A program made the translations under genes and the position numbers. From NCBI GenBank assembly GCA_963754645.1, contig CAVWGP010000011.1, positions 1,116,001 through 1,180,000 of the forward strand: DNA of 64,000 nucleotides, written 5' to 3'. Positions 54,938 to 63,382 of the stretch are shown here, piece after piece. Numbering within the stretch: the first letter of the stretch is position 1; each line of letters opens with the position of its first letter. The notes under the pieces were generated by a model. It worked only from the letters and a program-made list of their open reading frames with translations, made no database searches and was not told where the DNA came from. This stretch comes from CAVWGP01 sp963754645. GTDB lineage: Bacteria; Pseudomonadota; Alphaproteobacteria; Bin65.

Positions 54938-56269
54938 TCAAAAGCACGATTGCGTTGGGCTCAGCAGCTTCGGCAGGCAGGTGGCGATGGCGGGCACGAA
55001 CAGGATGACGGCGGTCAGCGCCAGGCCGAAAAGCGTATAAGGCACGGCGGCGCGGATCACGTCGCCCATCGTCACCTCCGGCGGCGCCACGCCCTTCATC
55101 GTGAACAGCAGCAGGCCGAAGGGCGGCGAGAGGAGGCCGATCTGCATGCACATGAGAAAAAGTATCCCGAACCAGATCGGATCGATGCCGAGCCCCTTCA
55201 CCAGCGGCATGAATATCGGAATCGTCAGCATCATGATGCTGGCCTGATCGATGAACAGGCCGAGAAACAGCAGCACGAGAATCATCCCGACGATGACGGC
55301 GAGCTGCGACAGCCCGGCCTCGCTCACCAGCCGCACCAGGCCCGAGCTGGCGCCCGAGAACGCCATGATCTGCGAAAATGTGGTGGCGCCGAGGATGATG
55401 AACATGATCATCCCGGTCACGGCGGCGGTGCCGTGCAGCGAGTTGATCAGCGATTTCCACGTCATCTGGCGGTAGCCGGCGGCGACGAGCGCGGTGGCGG
55501 CGCAGCCGATGGCGGCGCTCTCGGTCGGCGTCGCCCAGCCCATCACCATGCCGCCGATCACGGCCGCGACGATCAAGCCGAGCGGCAGCACGTGCTTGAT
55601 CAGCGGCCCCCAGCGCGCCCAGCCATGCGCGCGCGGCGTGTCGTCGGCCGGCGCCAGTTTCGGATCGACGATCGCCAGCACCACGATGTAGCCGATAAAG
55701 ACCGCGCTCAGGATCAGGCCCGGCACGATGCCGGCGATCAGCAGATCGGAAATCGAAATGCCGGCCAGGCCGCCGAGCAGGACCGCGAGGCCCGAAGGCG
55801 GGATCAGCATATCGACGCCGCCGATCGCCATGATCGGCCCCATCGCCAGCTTCTTGTCGTAGCCGCGGCGCAGCATCTCGGGCAGCAGCAGCGTGCCGAG
55901 CATGGCCGTGGTCGCGATCGTCGAGCCGGAAATCGCCGAGAAAATCGTGCCCGCCACCAGCGCGATCACCGCCAATCGCCCGGGCACGCGGTGAATCAAT
56001 TTGCTGATGGCGTCGATCGCGGCAATCGCCAGGCCGGTGTGAAACAGCAGCTCGCCCATCAGCACGAATAGCGGGATCGGCGTGAAGGCGAAGGCGGTGA
56101 CCGAGGAGGTCATGTTGCGCGCGAGCTGCGCCAAGCCGCGGTCGCCGCCGAGAATGAAATAAGCGCCGGCCACGTTGACCGCGATGAAGGCGAGCGCCAC
56201 CGGCAGGCCGAGCGCCATCAGCAGCAAGGTGCCGCCGATCAGCAGGGCAAGGGTCAGCGGCCAATCCAT
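54938..56269 (-). CDS. dctM: TRAP transporter large permease (DctM type), second system
   Basis: 443-aa inner-membrane transport subunit with about 12 helices. Marks include MGELLFHTGLAIAAIDAISKL, SAISGSTIATTAMLGTLLLPEM, GVDMLIPPSG and LLSPPFGLLLFTMKGVAP. The ATG at 56269 gives MDWPLTLALLIGG; the frame stays open upstream but antisense to the small permease. It sits between dctQ and the molybdenum hydroxylase genes, so the importer is probably co-transcribed with the enzyme. Confidence 0.93.
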   Translation of the reverse strand: MDWPLTLALLIGGTLLLMALGLPVALAFIAVNVAGAYFILGGDRGLAQLARNMTSSVTAFAFTPIPLFVLMGELLFHTGLAIAAIDAISKLIHRVPGRLAVIALVAGTIFSAISGSTIATTAMLGTLLLPEMLRRGYDKKLAMGPIMAIGGVDMLIPPSGLAVLLGGLAGISISDLLIAGIVPGLILSAVFIGYIVVLAIVDPKLAPADDTPRAHGWARWGPLIKHVLPLGLIVAAVIGGMVMGWATPTESAAIGCAATALVAAGYRQMTWKSLINSLHGTAAVTGMIMFIILGATTFSQIMAFSGASSGLVRLVSEAGLSQLAVIVGMILVLLFLGLFIDQASIMMLTIPIFMPLVKGLGIDPIWFGILFLMCMQIGLLSPPFGLLLFTMKGVAPPEVTMGDVIRAAVPYTLFGLALTAVILFVPAIATCLPKLLSPTQSCF

Positions 56270-56286
56270 TGCGTCCGGTCCCGCGT

Positions 56287-56799
56287 CTAGAGCTGCGCGC
56301 CTTCGCGCCGCGCGCGGCGCTGCGCCGTCAGGATGTTCCGCAAGCGCAACACAAAGCCGATGCTCAGCAGCGCGAACATCACCGGCAGCGGCGCCAGCAC
56401 GCACCATTCCGGAATGGTGAAATCCTTGACGACCTTGGTGCCGTCCGCCGCGCTGACCAGGGCGACGCGCGCGCAGTAGAAAGTCATCAGCAGCGACAGC
56501 GCGAGGCCGATCAAGTCGCAGGCGATCTCGCACAGCCAGCCGATGCGCGGCGGCCACAAATGCAGCATGAGGTCGATGCGCACATGCTGCCCGCGCTTCA
56601 GCAGCCACGGCGCCGTCAGCGCCGTGATCAGCAGCATGGCGTATTCGGACATTTCGATGTCGCCGGGAATCGTTCCGATCCCGGCATTGCGCAAGACAAC
56701 GTCGAGCGTGATCATGCCCGTCATCGCCAATACGACGAGCGCGGCGGCGCGCCCGCTGGCTTCGGCGGCGCGCGCGTAGAATTGGGCGAGCCGCTTCAT
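56287..56799 (-). CDS. dctQ: TRAP transporter small permease (DctQ type), second system
   Basis: 170-aa membrane protein with four hydrophobic helices. MITLDVVLRNAGIGTIPGDIEMSEYAMLLITALTAPWLLKRGQHVRIDLML is the conserved DctQ core. It is placed between the binding-protein gene and the large permease gene, the usual DctPQM order. Confidence 0.9.
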   Translation of the reverse strand: MKRLAQFYARAAEASGRAAALVVLAMTGMITLDVVLRNAGIGTIPGDIEMSEYAMLLITALTAPWLLKRGQHVRIDLMLHLWPPRIGWLCEIACDLIGLALSLLMTFYCARVALVSAADGTKVVKDFTIPEWCVLAPLPVMFALLSIGFVLRLRNILTAQRRARREGAQL

Positions 56800-56851
56800 C
56801 CGGCGATCGGCGGGCCCGGCCGGCGCATTCGAGCCCGCCGCCGATTGCCGG

Positions 56852-57820
56852 TTACGGTTTCGTCACCAGCTTGCGCAGGTGCGGCACGTGCTGCGGGCTA
56901 GCTTTTTCAAGCTCGCCCCAAAACGCGTCATGGGCGAGCTTGCGCCATGCCGGGCCCATCTCGATGACCTTCACGCCCCCGTCGTTCTGGATCTTGGCTT
57001 CCGCCGCTTCGAGCTGATCGCGCCACTTCGGCCACTCCTGGTCGAGCCAGTCCGACATCTGGATCAGGAAATCCTGCTGTTTCTTGTCGAGCTTTTTCCA
57101 GCGGTCGAGGTTGATCATGATCTGAGTCGCGACATTGAAGAAACCCGGCTCGATCCTGTGCTTGGTGTGGGCGAGCCAGCCCATATCCTTGAGGCCCACC
57201 AGCGGCCAGCCATAGCCGTTGACCATGTTGCGCTCGAGCGCCGAATAGACCTCGGTCGGCGCGATGACGATCGTTTTGGCGCCGATCGATTCGAAGAACG
57301 CCTTGTAGATGGGCTGGACGCGCAGCGTGAAGCCGTCGAGCGGCTTGTCCTTCTTCGCGGGGTCCACCGGGCGGTTCGTGTACACATGGAAGCGCATGCC
57401 GTAGCCGATGCCGGACAGCATCTTCACGTTCAATTTTTCGGCGTGCAGCTTGTCGAGATAGTCCCACGAGCCGTTTTTCTTCATCTCGGGGATGGTGACT
57501 TCGACAAGGCTATAGACTTCGCCCTCGATCAGCGCGCCGCGATAGAACGTGCCGGGCCCGTGATGCATGTCGACGACGCCGGTTTTCACCGCGTTGTGCT
57601 GCTCGGGCGTGGGAACCGCCTCGGGGCCGACAACGTCGATCTGCAGGATGCCCTTGCCGCGGCTGTTGACCTCGTCGACCCAGCGCTTGAACGGAATGCC
57701 GAAACTCTGGTTCGAGGGCAGGAAATTCGCGGCGCGCAGCTTGGCTTCCTGGGCCGGCGAAGAGGTGGCGGCACCGGCAACGAGGGCCAGCGCCACGCCG
57801 AACGAAAGCAGGTATTTCAT
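56852..57820 (-). CDS. dctP: TRAP transporter substrate-binding protein (DctP type), second system
   Basis: 322-aa periplasmic protein. The signal peptide MKYLLSFGVALALVAGAATSSPA is clear. The segment PLDGFTLRVQPIYKAFFESIGAKTIVIAPTEVYSALERNMVNGYGW is the DctP core that contains the ligand Arg. AGGGAGG stands before the ATG. First gene of the eight-gene minus-strand cluster, so its ligand is probably the substrate of the molybdenum hydroxylase or the Rieske enzyme. Confidence 0.9.
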   Translation of the reverse strand: MKYLLSFGVALALVAGAATSSPAQEAKLRAANFLPSNQSFGIPFKRWVDEVNSRGKGILQIDVVGPEAVPTPEQHNAVKTGVVDMHHGPGTFYRGALIEGEVYSLVEVTIPEMKKNGSWDYLDKLHAEKLNVKMLSGIGYGMRFHVYTNRPVDPAKKDKPLDGFTLRVQPIYKAFFESIGAKTIVIAPTEVYSALERNMVNGYGWPLVGLKDMGWLAHTKHRIEPGFFNVATQIMINLDRWKKLDKKQQDFLIQMSDWLDQEWPKWRDQLEAAEAKIQNDGGVKVIEMGPAWRKLAHDAFWGELEKASPQHVPHLRKLVTKP

Positions 57821-57934
57821 CGATCCTCCCTGATCTTGCTGCGATCCGAGCCACGAATTGGGCGGATTTTCAGCGGCAAAACTCTAGCCCGGTTCGTCGC
57901 GCGGGGCAACCGAAGCCCCTGGGGCGAAAAGGTA

Positions 57935-57960
57935 CGGGCCAAGCATGGCTGCTTGGCCCG
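57935..57960. terminator. Terminator-like hairpin after the fixK-type gene
   Basis: Perfect 10-bp stem CGGGCCAAGC/GCTTGGCCCG with a 6-nt loop, 65 nt past the stop at 58025. On the minus strand it is followed by TACCTTTT, a weak T tract. Confidence 0.55.
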
Positions 57961-58024
57961 CGTTACTCCGCCGAATTTGCCCGAGGGAGGAGGAAGGCGG
58001 CGGAAAACCCCGTTGCGGCGCGCC

Positions 58025-58768
58025 CTAAGATGCGCCGGCGAGCGCGTCGAGCGTGGCGCGGTCGTCGATGCGCACGATGTCGGTTTCGAGCAGCGTGACG
58101 ATTTTCTCGCCCCTGAGCCAGGTGATCATGCGGCTCACGGTTTCGACCGTGAGGCCGAGATAATCCGCGATGTCGACGCGCGTCATCGGCAGCATCACGA
58201 TGTTGCCGTCGCCGGTGCGCGCCTTGGCGCGCAGGGCGAGCGAACGGAAGAAGGTCGCGATGCGTTCGCCGGCCGATTTGCGGCCGAGCAACAGCAGATG
58301 CTCCTGCGCGGCGGCGAGCTGATTGGCGGTGGCGCCGAGTAGGGTCCGCCCCAGCGCGGGATAGGCGGTGACCGCATCTTCGACCTTGGCGCGCGCGATC
58401 GTCGCGATGTCGGCGTGGGTTACGGCTTCGGCCGTGTAGCGGTAGGCGGCATTTTCGTCCCAGCCGAACATATCGCCGTCGCTGAGAAAGGCCGCGATCT
58501 GGCGCCGGCCGTCCTCGGTCGTTTTGCACAGACGGATGGTGCCGGAGATAACCCTGAAGCAATGGACCGCCTGGTCGCCTTCGCGGCACACGGCCTGATC
58601 GGGGCGATAGGAAACGCGGCGCGCGATTTTCTCAAGCGGGCCGAGATCGCCGCGGGTCGAGGCCGTCTTGGCCGAGGTCGCAGGCCTGTGGCCGCTGCCG
58701 ACCGGAGGGAAATAGGCGCGATTGGTTGTCGTCTGAGCCGAGTAAGACATCACCATGGCAAATCCCAT
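58025..58768 (-). CDS. fixK: Crp/Fnr-family regulator, FixK type
   Basis: 247-aa transcription factor. The cyclic-nucleotide-binding-like domain spans about residues 45-150 (CREGDQAVHCFRVISGTIRL, FLSDGDMFGWDENAAYRYTAEA). The C-terminal HTH reads MTRVDIADYLGLTVETVSRMITWLR, whose ETVSR recognition helix suits TTGAT-N4-ATCAA sites. The N-terminal Cys group of Fnr is absent, which fits FixK, where oxygen sensing is done by FixL. No Cys is present in the DNA-binding part. The ATG at 58768 has AGGA upstream. Last gene in the fixLJ-receiver-fixK series. Confidence 0.87.
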   Translation of the reverse strand: MGFAMVMSYSAQTTTNRAYFPPVGSGHRPATSAKTASTRGDLGPLEKIARRVSYRPDQAVCREGDQAVHCFRVISGTIRLCKTTEDGRRQIAAFLSDGDMFGWDENAAYRYTAEAVTHADIATIARAKVEDAVTAYPALGRTLLGATANQLAAAQEHLLLLGRKSAGERIATFFRSLALRAKARTGDGNIVMLPMTRVDIADYLGLTVETVSRMITWLRGEKIVTLLETDIVRIDDRATLDALAGAS

Positions 58769-58846
58769 CCTGTCCTATGAAACCGAGCTTCGATGGACGG
58801 ACGCTAGCGGGCGCGGCGGCGGGCGGTAATTCGGTTAACACCCTAG

Positions 58847-58861
58847 GGGCAAGCCCGTAGG
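58847..58861 (-). promoter_or_regulatory. 15-bp motif upstream of fixK, candidate FixJ site
   Basis: On the minus strand CCTACGGGCTTGCCC, 79 nt upstream of the fixK start. It recurs with one change (CCTACGGGCTAGCCC) 83 nt upstream of the stand-alone receiver gene. The shared distance suggests a promoter element activated by phosphorylated FixJ; that link is inferred. Confidence 0.55.
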
Positions 58862-58871
58862 CCGGCCGGGC

Positions 58872-59246
58872 TCAGCCCAAAGCCTTCTGCAATGCGGCGG
58901 CGAGCGCGTCGTCGGAAAACGGCTTGGCCAATACCGCGATCGCGCCCGCTTCGCCAGCGCGCCGCTCGACGGCGGACGAGTATTCAGCGGTCATGAAGAT
59001 GACCGGCACATCGTGCCCTTGGCGCCGCAAGGCGTCGTGCAATTCGAAGCCGTTCTGTTCGGGTAGATTGATGTCGAGCATCAGGCAATCCGCCGCCAGC
59101 CCTTGCTCCAGCGCAAGCATCAGCTCGCTCGGCGCGCCGTAGTCGAGCGGCGTCAGGGTCATGGTTTCGAGCAGAAACCGCAGCGAGGCGCGGAATCCGT
59201 CGTCGTCGTCGACGACGACTATGCTTCGGCGGTTTTCAATCTTCAT
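58872..59246 (-). CDS. Stand-alone response regulator receiver protein
   Basis: 124-aa single receiver domain without an output domain. The acidic pocket is VVVDDDD, the phospho-acceptor Asp is in CLMLDINLPE, the switch Thr is in IFMTAE and the Lys is in VLAKPFS. It lies between fixJ and fixK on the same strand, the position taken by a similar receiver gene in the fixLJ-fixK2 region of Bradyrhizobium. A likely role is phosphate competitor or modulator of FixLJ; this is inferred. Confidence 0.9.
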   Translation of the reverse strand: MKIENRRSIVVVDDDDGFRASLRFLLETMTLTPLDYGAPSELMLALEQGLAADCLMLDINLPEQNGFELHDALRRQGHDVPVIFMTAEYSSAVERRAGEAGAIAVLAKPFSDDALAAALQKALG

Positions 59247-59328
59247 CGCAGCGCTTTTCAGCCCTTAAAAAAGAGCTGGGTTAGGAGCTGTCGATATACT
59301 CGCGGATTTCACCCGGCTCTGACTATTC

Positions 59329-59343
59329 GGGCTAGCCCGTAGG
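59329..59343 (-). promoter_or_regulatory. 15-bp motif upstream of the receiver gene, candidate FixJ site
   Basis: On the minus strand CCTACGGGCTAGCCC, 83 nt upstream of the receiver start at 59246, between fixJ and that gene. It is the second copy of the motif at 58847 and the only other one I found in the window. Confidence 0.55.
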
Positions 59344-59352
59344 CGGCTGCCC

Positions 59353-59979
59353 TCATTCGCGGGTCAGCATCATGCGGATAAGATGGGCGTGGTTCTTTGC
59401 TTCGAGCTTTTGCATGACATGCGCGCGGTGCACTTCCACCGTGCGCGGGCTGATGCCAAGTTCGTGCGCGATCACCTTGTGCGGGTTGCCGAGAACGAGA
59501 TGGTCGAGGACCTCGCGCTCGCGCGGCGTCAGGCGCGTCAGGCGTTCCCGCAAGGCCGGGTCGGCGCGCGCGGGCGCCGGCGTCTCTGGCGCGGCTTGGC
59601 GCCCGAGTGCGCGCCGCACGCTTTCCAGCAGGGCTTCGTCGCTAAACGGCTTCTCCAGAAAATCGACCGCGCCGGCCTTCATGGCCTGGACCGCCATGCT
59701 CACATCGGCCTCGCCGGTCATGATGACGACCGGCATCGTCGAGCCGTTTCGACCGAGATGTTCTTGCAGTTCGAGCCCGGTCATGTCGGGCATGCGCACA
59801 TCGGCCAGGAGGCAGCCGGGGCGCCGGTGCGCGTTGGCCTCGAGAAAGGCGCGCGGCGAAGCATAGGCCTCGACGGCGAAATTCTCGCCTTCGAGCAGGA
59901 AGCGCAGCGAATCGCGCATCCCTGGATCGTCATCGACGACGAAGATCGTGGCGCCGGCCGTGTCCTTTTTCGCGGGCAT
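59353..59979 (-). CDS. fixJ: Two-component response regulator FixJ
   Basis: 208-aa regulator. The receiver domain has FVVDDDPGMRDSLRFLL, phospho-acceptor Asp in CLLADVRMPDMTG, Thr in VIMTGEADV and Lys in FLEKPFS. The LuxR-type HTH is LTPREREVLDHLVLGNPHKVIAHELGISPRTVEVHRAHVMQKL. It is phosphorylated by FixL when oxygen is low and activates fixK and related genes in rhizobia. It follows fixL by 9 nt. Confidence 0.92.
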   Translation of the reverse strand: MPAKKDTAGATIFVVDDDPGMRDSLRFLLEGENFAVEAYASPRAFLEANAHRRPGCLLADVRMPDMTGLELQEHLGRNGSTMPVVIMTGEADVSMAVQAMKAGAVDFLEKPFSDEALLESVRRALGRQAAPETPAPARADPALRERLTRLTPREREVLDHLVLGNPHKVIAHELGISPRTVEVHRAHVMQKLEAKNHAHLIRMMLTRE

Positions 59980-59988
59980 GGCGCGAGC

Positions 59989-61497
59989 CTAGCGCTTCGC
60001 GGCGGGCAGGGTGAAGCGAAAGGCCGTGCCTTTGCCCGGAACCGACTCGGCGCCGATTCTGCCGCCATGGGCCTCGACGATCGTCTTGCAGATCGAAAGC
60101 CCGATGCCCATCCCACCCCGTTTCGTGGTCACGAAGGGCTTGAACAGATTCGCCGCAACCTCGGGCGCGAGCCCGGGCCCGGTATCGGATATCGCGATCT
60201 CGATGCCGCCGTCGGCCGCCGGCTTGACGGCGACGATCAGGCGGCGCTCGCGCGAAACGGCCATCGCATCCATGGCATTGCGCACGAGGTTCAAGACGAC
60301 TTGCTGGATTTGCACGCGGTCGATCGCCGCCGGCGGCAAATTCGGCGCGAAATCGAGACGAATATCGAGGGCCCGAGTCTCGGCGCCGACCTGGGCGAGG
60401 GCAACGGCCTCCTCGACGACCTGGCCGATCGGCTCGATCTTGCGCTCGCTCTCGCGCTTCTCGATGAAATCGCGCAGGCGGCGGATGATTTGTCCGGTGC
60501 GCGCGATCTCGGCGAGGGCGCGTTCCATGCCCTCGGCCATGCGCTGGGCGCCGGTCCCGGCCTGTTCGGCGACCCAGCGCCGCACCGCATTGAGGTAGTT
60601 CGATGCCGCCGCCAAGGGCTGATTGAGCTCGTGCGCGAAAGCCGACGCCATCGCGCTGACTTCGCTGATGCGCGACATGTGCGTGAGTTCCGCCTGCAGC
60701 TCCTGAATGCGCCGCTCGCGGTCGCGCCGCTCGGTGATGTCGCGCACGAAACCGGTGAAGATGCGCCGCGCGCCGATCCTGGCTTCCCCGATCGCCAGCT
60801 CCATGGGAAAGTCCGTGCCGTCCTTGCGCCGGCCGGTCACGATGCGGCCGATCCCGATGATGCGTTTCTCGCCGGTCGTGAGATAGCGCTGGATGTAGGA
60901 ATCGTGATTCTCGCTGTCGGGCGAGGGCATCAACATACTGACGTTGCGGCCGACAACTTCGTCGCGCGTAAAGCCGAAGATGCGCTGCGCCGCCGTGCTG
61001 AAGCCTTCGATGCGGCCCGCTTCGTCGATGACGACGATGCCCTCTGGCGAGGTGTCGAAAACCGTGCGCAGCCGCTCGCTTTCGTTCACGATCGCGGCTT
61101 CGGCGCGTTTTTGCTCGGTGAGATCGCGAATGAAGCCGACGAATGCGTGGTCGCCGCCGCGCTTAACCTCGCTCACGGCAAGGTTCATCGGAAAGGTCGA
61201 GCCGTCCTTGCGCTGTCCCGTGACCTCGCGGCCGATGCCGATGATCTTGCGTTCGCCCGTGCGCTTGTAGTTGGCGAGGTAGCCATCGTGCTCGTCGCGA
61301 TAAGGCGCGGGCATGAGCATTTTGACATTGCGTCCGATAACATCCGCCGCCGCATGGCCGAACAGGCGTTCGGCGGCGCCGTTGAAGGTCTGCACAAATC
61401 CATTCGCGTCGATGATGACGATGGCGTCGACGGCGGTGTCGATTACGGCATCGAGCCGCGCCGCCGCCTCGGCTACCGTCTTGCGCGGCGCTGTCAT
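59989..61497 (-). CDS. fixL: Oxygen sensor histidine kinase FixL, two FixL-like PAS domains
   Basis: 502-aa soluble sensor kinase. Two PAS domains (about residues 15-130 and 140-260) both carry the haem-pocket pattern: EHDGYLANY...IIGIGR and NHDSYIQRY...IIGIGR, with His and Arg spaced as His200 and Arg220 of Bradyrhizobium FixL. A coiled coil leads to HisKA, with His in SAFAHELNQPLAAASNYL. The ATPase has NLVRNAMDAM, DTGPGL and GIGLSICKTIVEAHGG. The start at 61497 has GGGGA upstream; an ATG at 61527 lacks one. There are no membrane helices, unlike Sinorhizobium FixL. Confidence 0.9.
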   Translation of the reverse strand: MTAPRKTVAEAAARLDAVIDTAVDAIVIIDANGFVQTFNGAAERLFGHAAADVIGRNVKMLMPAPYRDEHDGYLANYKRTGERKIIGIGREVTGQRKDGSTFPMNLAVSEVKRGGDHAFVGFIRDLTEQKRAEAAIVNESERLRTVFDTSPEGIVVIDEAGRIEGFSTAAQRIFGFTRDEVVGRNVSMLMPSPDSENHDSYIQRYLTTGEKRIIGIGRIVTGRRKDGTDFPMELAIGEARIGARRIFTGFVRDITERRDRERRIQELQAELTHMSRISEVSAMASAFAHELNQPLAAASNYLNAVRRWVAEQAGTGAQRMAEGMERALAEIARTGQIIRRLRDFIEKRESERKIEPIGQVVEEAVALAQVGAETRALDIRLDFAPNLPPAAIDRVQIQQVVLNLVRNAMDAMAVSRERRLIVAVKPAADGGIEIAISDTGPGLAPEVAANLFKPFVTTKRGGMGIGLSICKTIVEAHGGRIGAESVPGKGTAFRFTLPAAKR

Positions 61498-61565
61498 TGC
61501 CGGATCCCCAATCTCTGGAATCCTCAAATAGCGGTGCTAGGCGCTCCGTTCAATGGCCGTCATGG

Positions 61566-62738
61566 TCATTCCTTGTTCGCGAGGTTGCGAAAAATCGCGT
61601 GCAGATTGGCCTTGGCTTCGAAACCCACGCCCGGCATGTCCCAGGGCCGGACCGCGCCGTCCTCGACGGCGACGCCGGCGGGGTAGCCGCCGAACAGCGC
61701 CGCCGCGTCCGGCGCCGCTTCGTGCCGGCCCAGGCCCAGGCCGGCGACGACGTGGAAAGAGAATATGTGCCCGGCATGGGGCAGGAAGCGACCGCGCCCC
61801 CAGCCTTCCGCCGCGGCAAACGCCAGGGCCTTGAGGTATTCGGGCACGCCATAGGCGAGGGCGATATCGATCTGAAGATAGTCGCGTTCAGGATCGAGGC
61901 CGCCATGGCGCAGCATATTGCGCGCATCGGCGGCGGAGAAAATATTCTCGCCGGTGGCGAGCGGAACAGCCGTGGCTTGCGAGAGCGCGCGGTGCGCGGC
62001 GTAGTCGAGCGGATCGAGCGGCTCTTCGAGCCAAGCGAGTTTGTAGGGCGCGATGGCCGAAACGAAACGCAGCGCCGCGGGCAGGTCGAAACCCGTATTG
62101 GCATCGATCGCGAGCGCGCTGCCCGTGCCGACAACGGCCAGCGCGGCTTCGATGCGCGCCAGGTCGCGGGCGAGCGGCGCGCCGCCGACCTTGATCTTGA
62201 AATGCCGGTAGCCGAGATCGCGATAGGCGGCGAGTTCGGCGCGCAGCGCGGGCAGCTCGTCGCCGTCGCGGTAATGTCCGCCGCTGGCATAGACCGGCAC
62301 GCGCTCCAAAGCCGCGCCGCCGTTGAAGCGATCGGCCAGCACGCGCCACAGCGGCTTGCCCACGAATTTCGCGGCGGCGTCCCAGCAGGCGGAATCGATC
62401 AGCCCGATGGCGCCGGCGCGCTCGCCATGGCCGCCGAGCTTCTCGTTCCGCATGGCGATCGCCGAAATCTTCAGCGGATCGATGCCGCCCGTCGCCGTGT
62501 CGGCATAATCTTGCGGCGCCGCCGCCAGGATGCGGGGAATGAAACGCTCGCGGGCGAGCCCGCCATGGCCGTATCGGCCGAACGAATCGAAGCCAAAGCC
62601 CACGACAGGCTCGCCGTCGCGGCGCGCATCGGTGATCACGGCAAGCGCGCTGGCCGTCATCGTGTCGAAGCGGATATCTGCATTGCGCATCGCGGCGCCG
62701 AGCGGCACCGTGACCTCGCGGATCTCGACGATGCGCAC
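61566..62738 (-). CDS. Mandelate racemase/muconate lactonizing enzyme family (enolase superfamily)
   Basis: 390-aa enolase-superfamily enzyme that abstracts a proton alpha to a carboxylate. HFKIKVGG gives the Lys-x-Lys base, then metal ligands DANTGF (Asp), EEPLD (Glu) and TGEN (Glu), and a His in FLPHAGH. The start chosen is a GTG at 62738 (VRIVEIREVTVPLG), which puts the N-terminal capping domain at full length; an ATG at about 62690 would cut it. The precise substrate is unknown. It is the last of a packed series with DUF1989, VOC and SDR genes. Confidence 0.85.
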   Translation of the reverse strand: MRIVEIREVTVPLGAAMRNADIRFDTMTASALAVITDARRDGEPVVGFGFDSFGRYGHGGLARERFIPRILAAAPQDYADTATGGIDPLKISAIAMRNEKLGGHGERAGAIGLIDSACWDAAAKFVGKPLWRVLADRFNGGAALERVPVYASGGHYRDGDELPALRAELAAYRDLGYRHFKIKVGGAPLARDLARIEAALAVVGTGSALAIDANTGFDLPAALRFVSAIAPYKLAWLEEPLDPLDYAAHRALSQATAVPLATGENIFSAADARNMLRHGGLDPERDYLQIDIALAYGVPEYLKALAFAAAEGWGRGRFLPHAGHIFSFHVVAGLGLGRHEAAPDAAALFGGYPAGVAVEDGAVRPWDMPGVGFEAKANLHAIFRNLANKE

Positions 62739-62749
62739 GGTCGCGGCGC

Positions 62750-63382
62750 TTAGCCCGCGAAGATCTTCATCCCCAGCGACTTCGTCGTTCCGCCATTGAC
62801 CGGCGAAACGTCCGAGGGACAGGCCGAGACCGCCGCGAGAACGTCCATCTCGGCGCGCAAGTCGATGTAGTCGTCCTTGGCAACGCGCGTCGGCAATATC
62901 TTGAAGCCGCCATCGGGCGACAGATCGACATTCATGAAGACGTTGAAAACATCGAACACGTCGTCGCCGGTCAGACCGTAAGGCGCCACGGCTTCCGCCA
63001 GGTTTTCCTGGCACGAGCGGTGGCCGTGCGGAATCTTGTCGCGGCGCTCGTAGAGCTTGATCGAGCAGCGGCCGCCGTTGTTGCCGAAATGATTGCCGTA
63101 AGTATCGGCGATCGTCGTCAGCATCACGTTCTCGCGCGGCGGCTTGGAGTAGAAATACTGGAAGCGCCGCGCCGTGCCGGTGCCGAGGATGACGTTGGTC
63201 GCCCAGCTCTGGCCGACATGGAACCATTCCTTGTAGTCGTTGGCGTTGTAGAACACGCAATCGCCGACCTGGAGGCCCTCGATCTGGTGGATGCGCAGGA
63301 CCTGCCCGCGCTTGACGACGCAGGCGCGCCCATGGCGCGCCGGAATGACGATTTCATCGAGAAGCTTGCCGGGAGTCGTCAT
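62750..63382 (-). CDS. DUF1989 / urea carboxylase-associated family protein
   Basis: 210-aa protein of the DUF1989 family, often labelled urea carboxylase-associated, with no firmly shown activity. Typical segments are IPARHGRACVVKRGQVLRIHQIEGLQVGDCVFYNAND, a His/Asn-rich IADTYGNHFGNNGGRCSIKLYE and FDVFNVFMNVDLSPDGGF. The Cys, His and Asp positions suggest metal binding. The ATG at 63382 overlaps the stop of the VOC gene and has GAGG upstream; a start at 63403 is possible. Confidence 0.85.
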   Translation of the reverse strand: MTTPGKLLDEIVIPARHGRACVVKRGQVLRIHQIEGLQVGDCVFYNANDYKEWFHVGQSWATNVILGTGTARRFQYFYSKPPRENVMLTTIADTYGNHFGNNGGRCSIKLYERRDKIPHGHRSCQENLAEAVAPYGLTGDDVFDVFNVFMNVDLSPDGGFKILPTRVAKDDYIDLRAEMDVLAAVSACPSDVSPVNGGTTKSLGMKIFAG

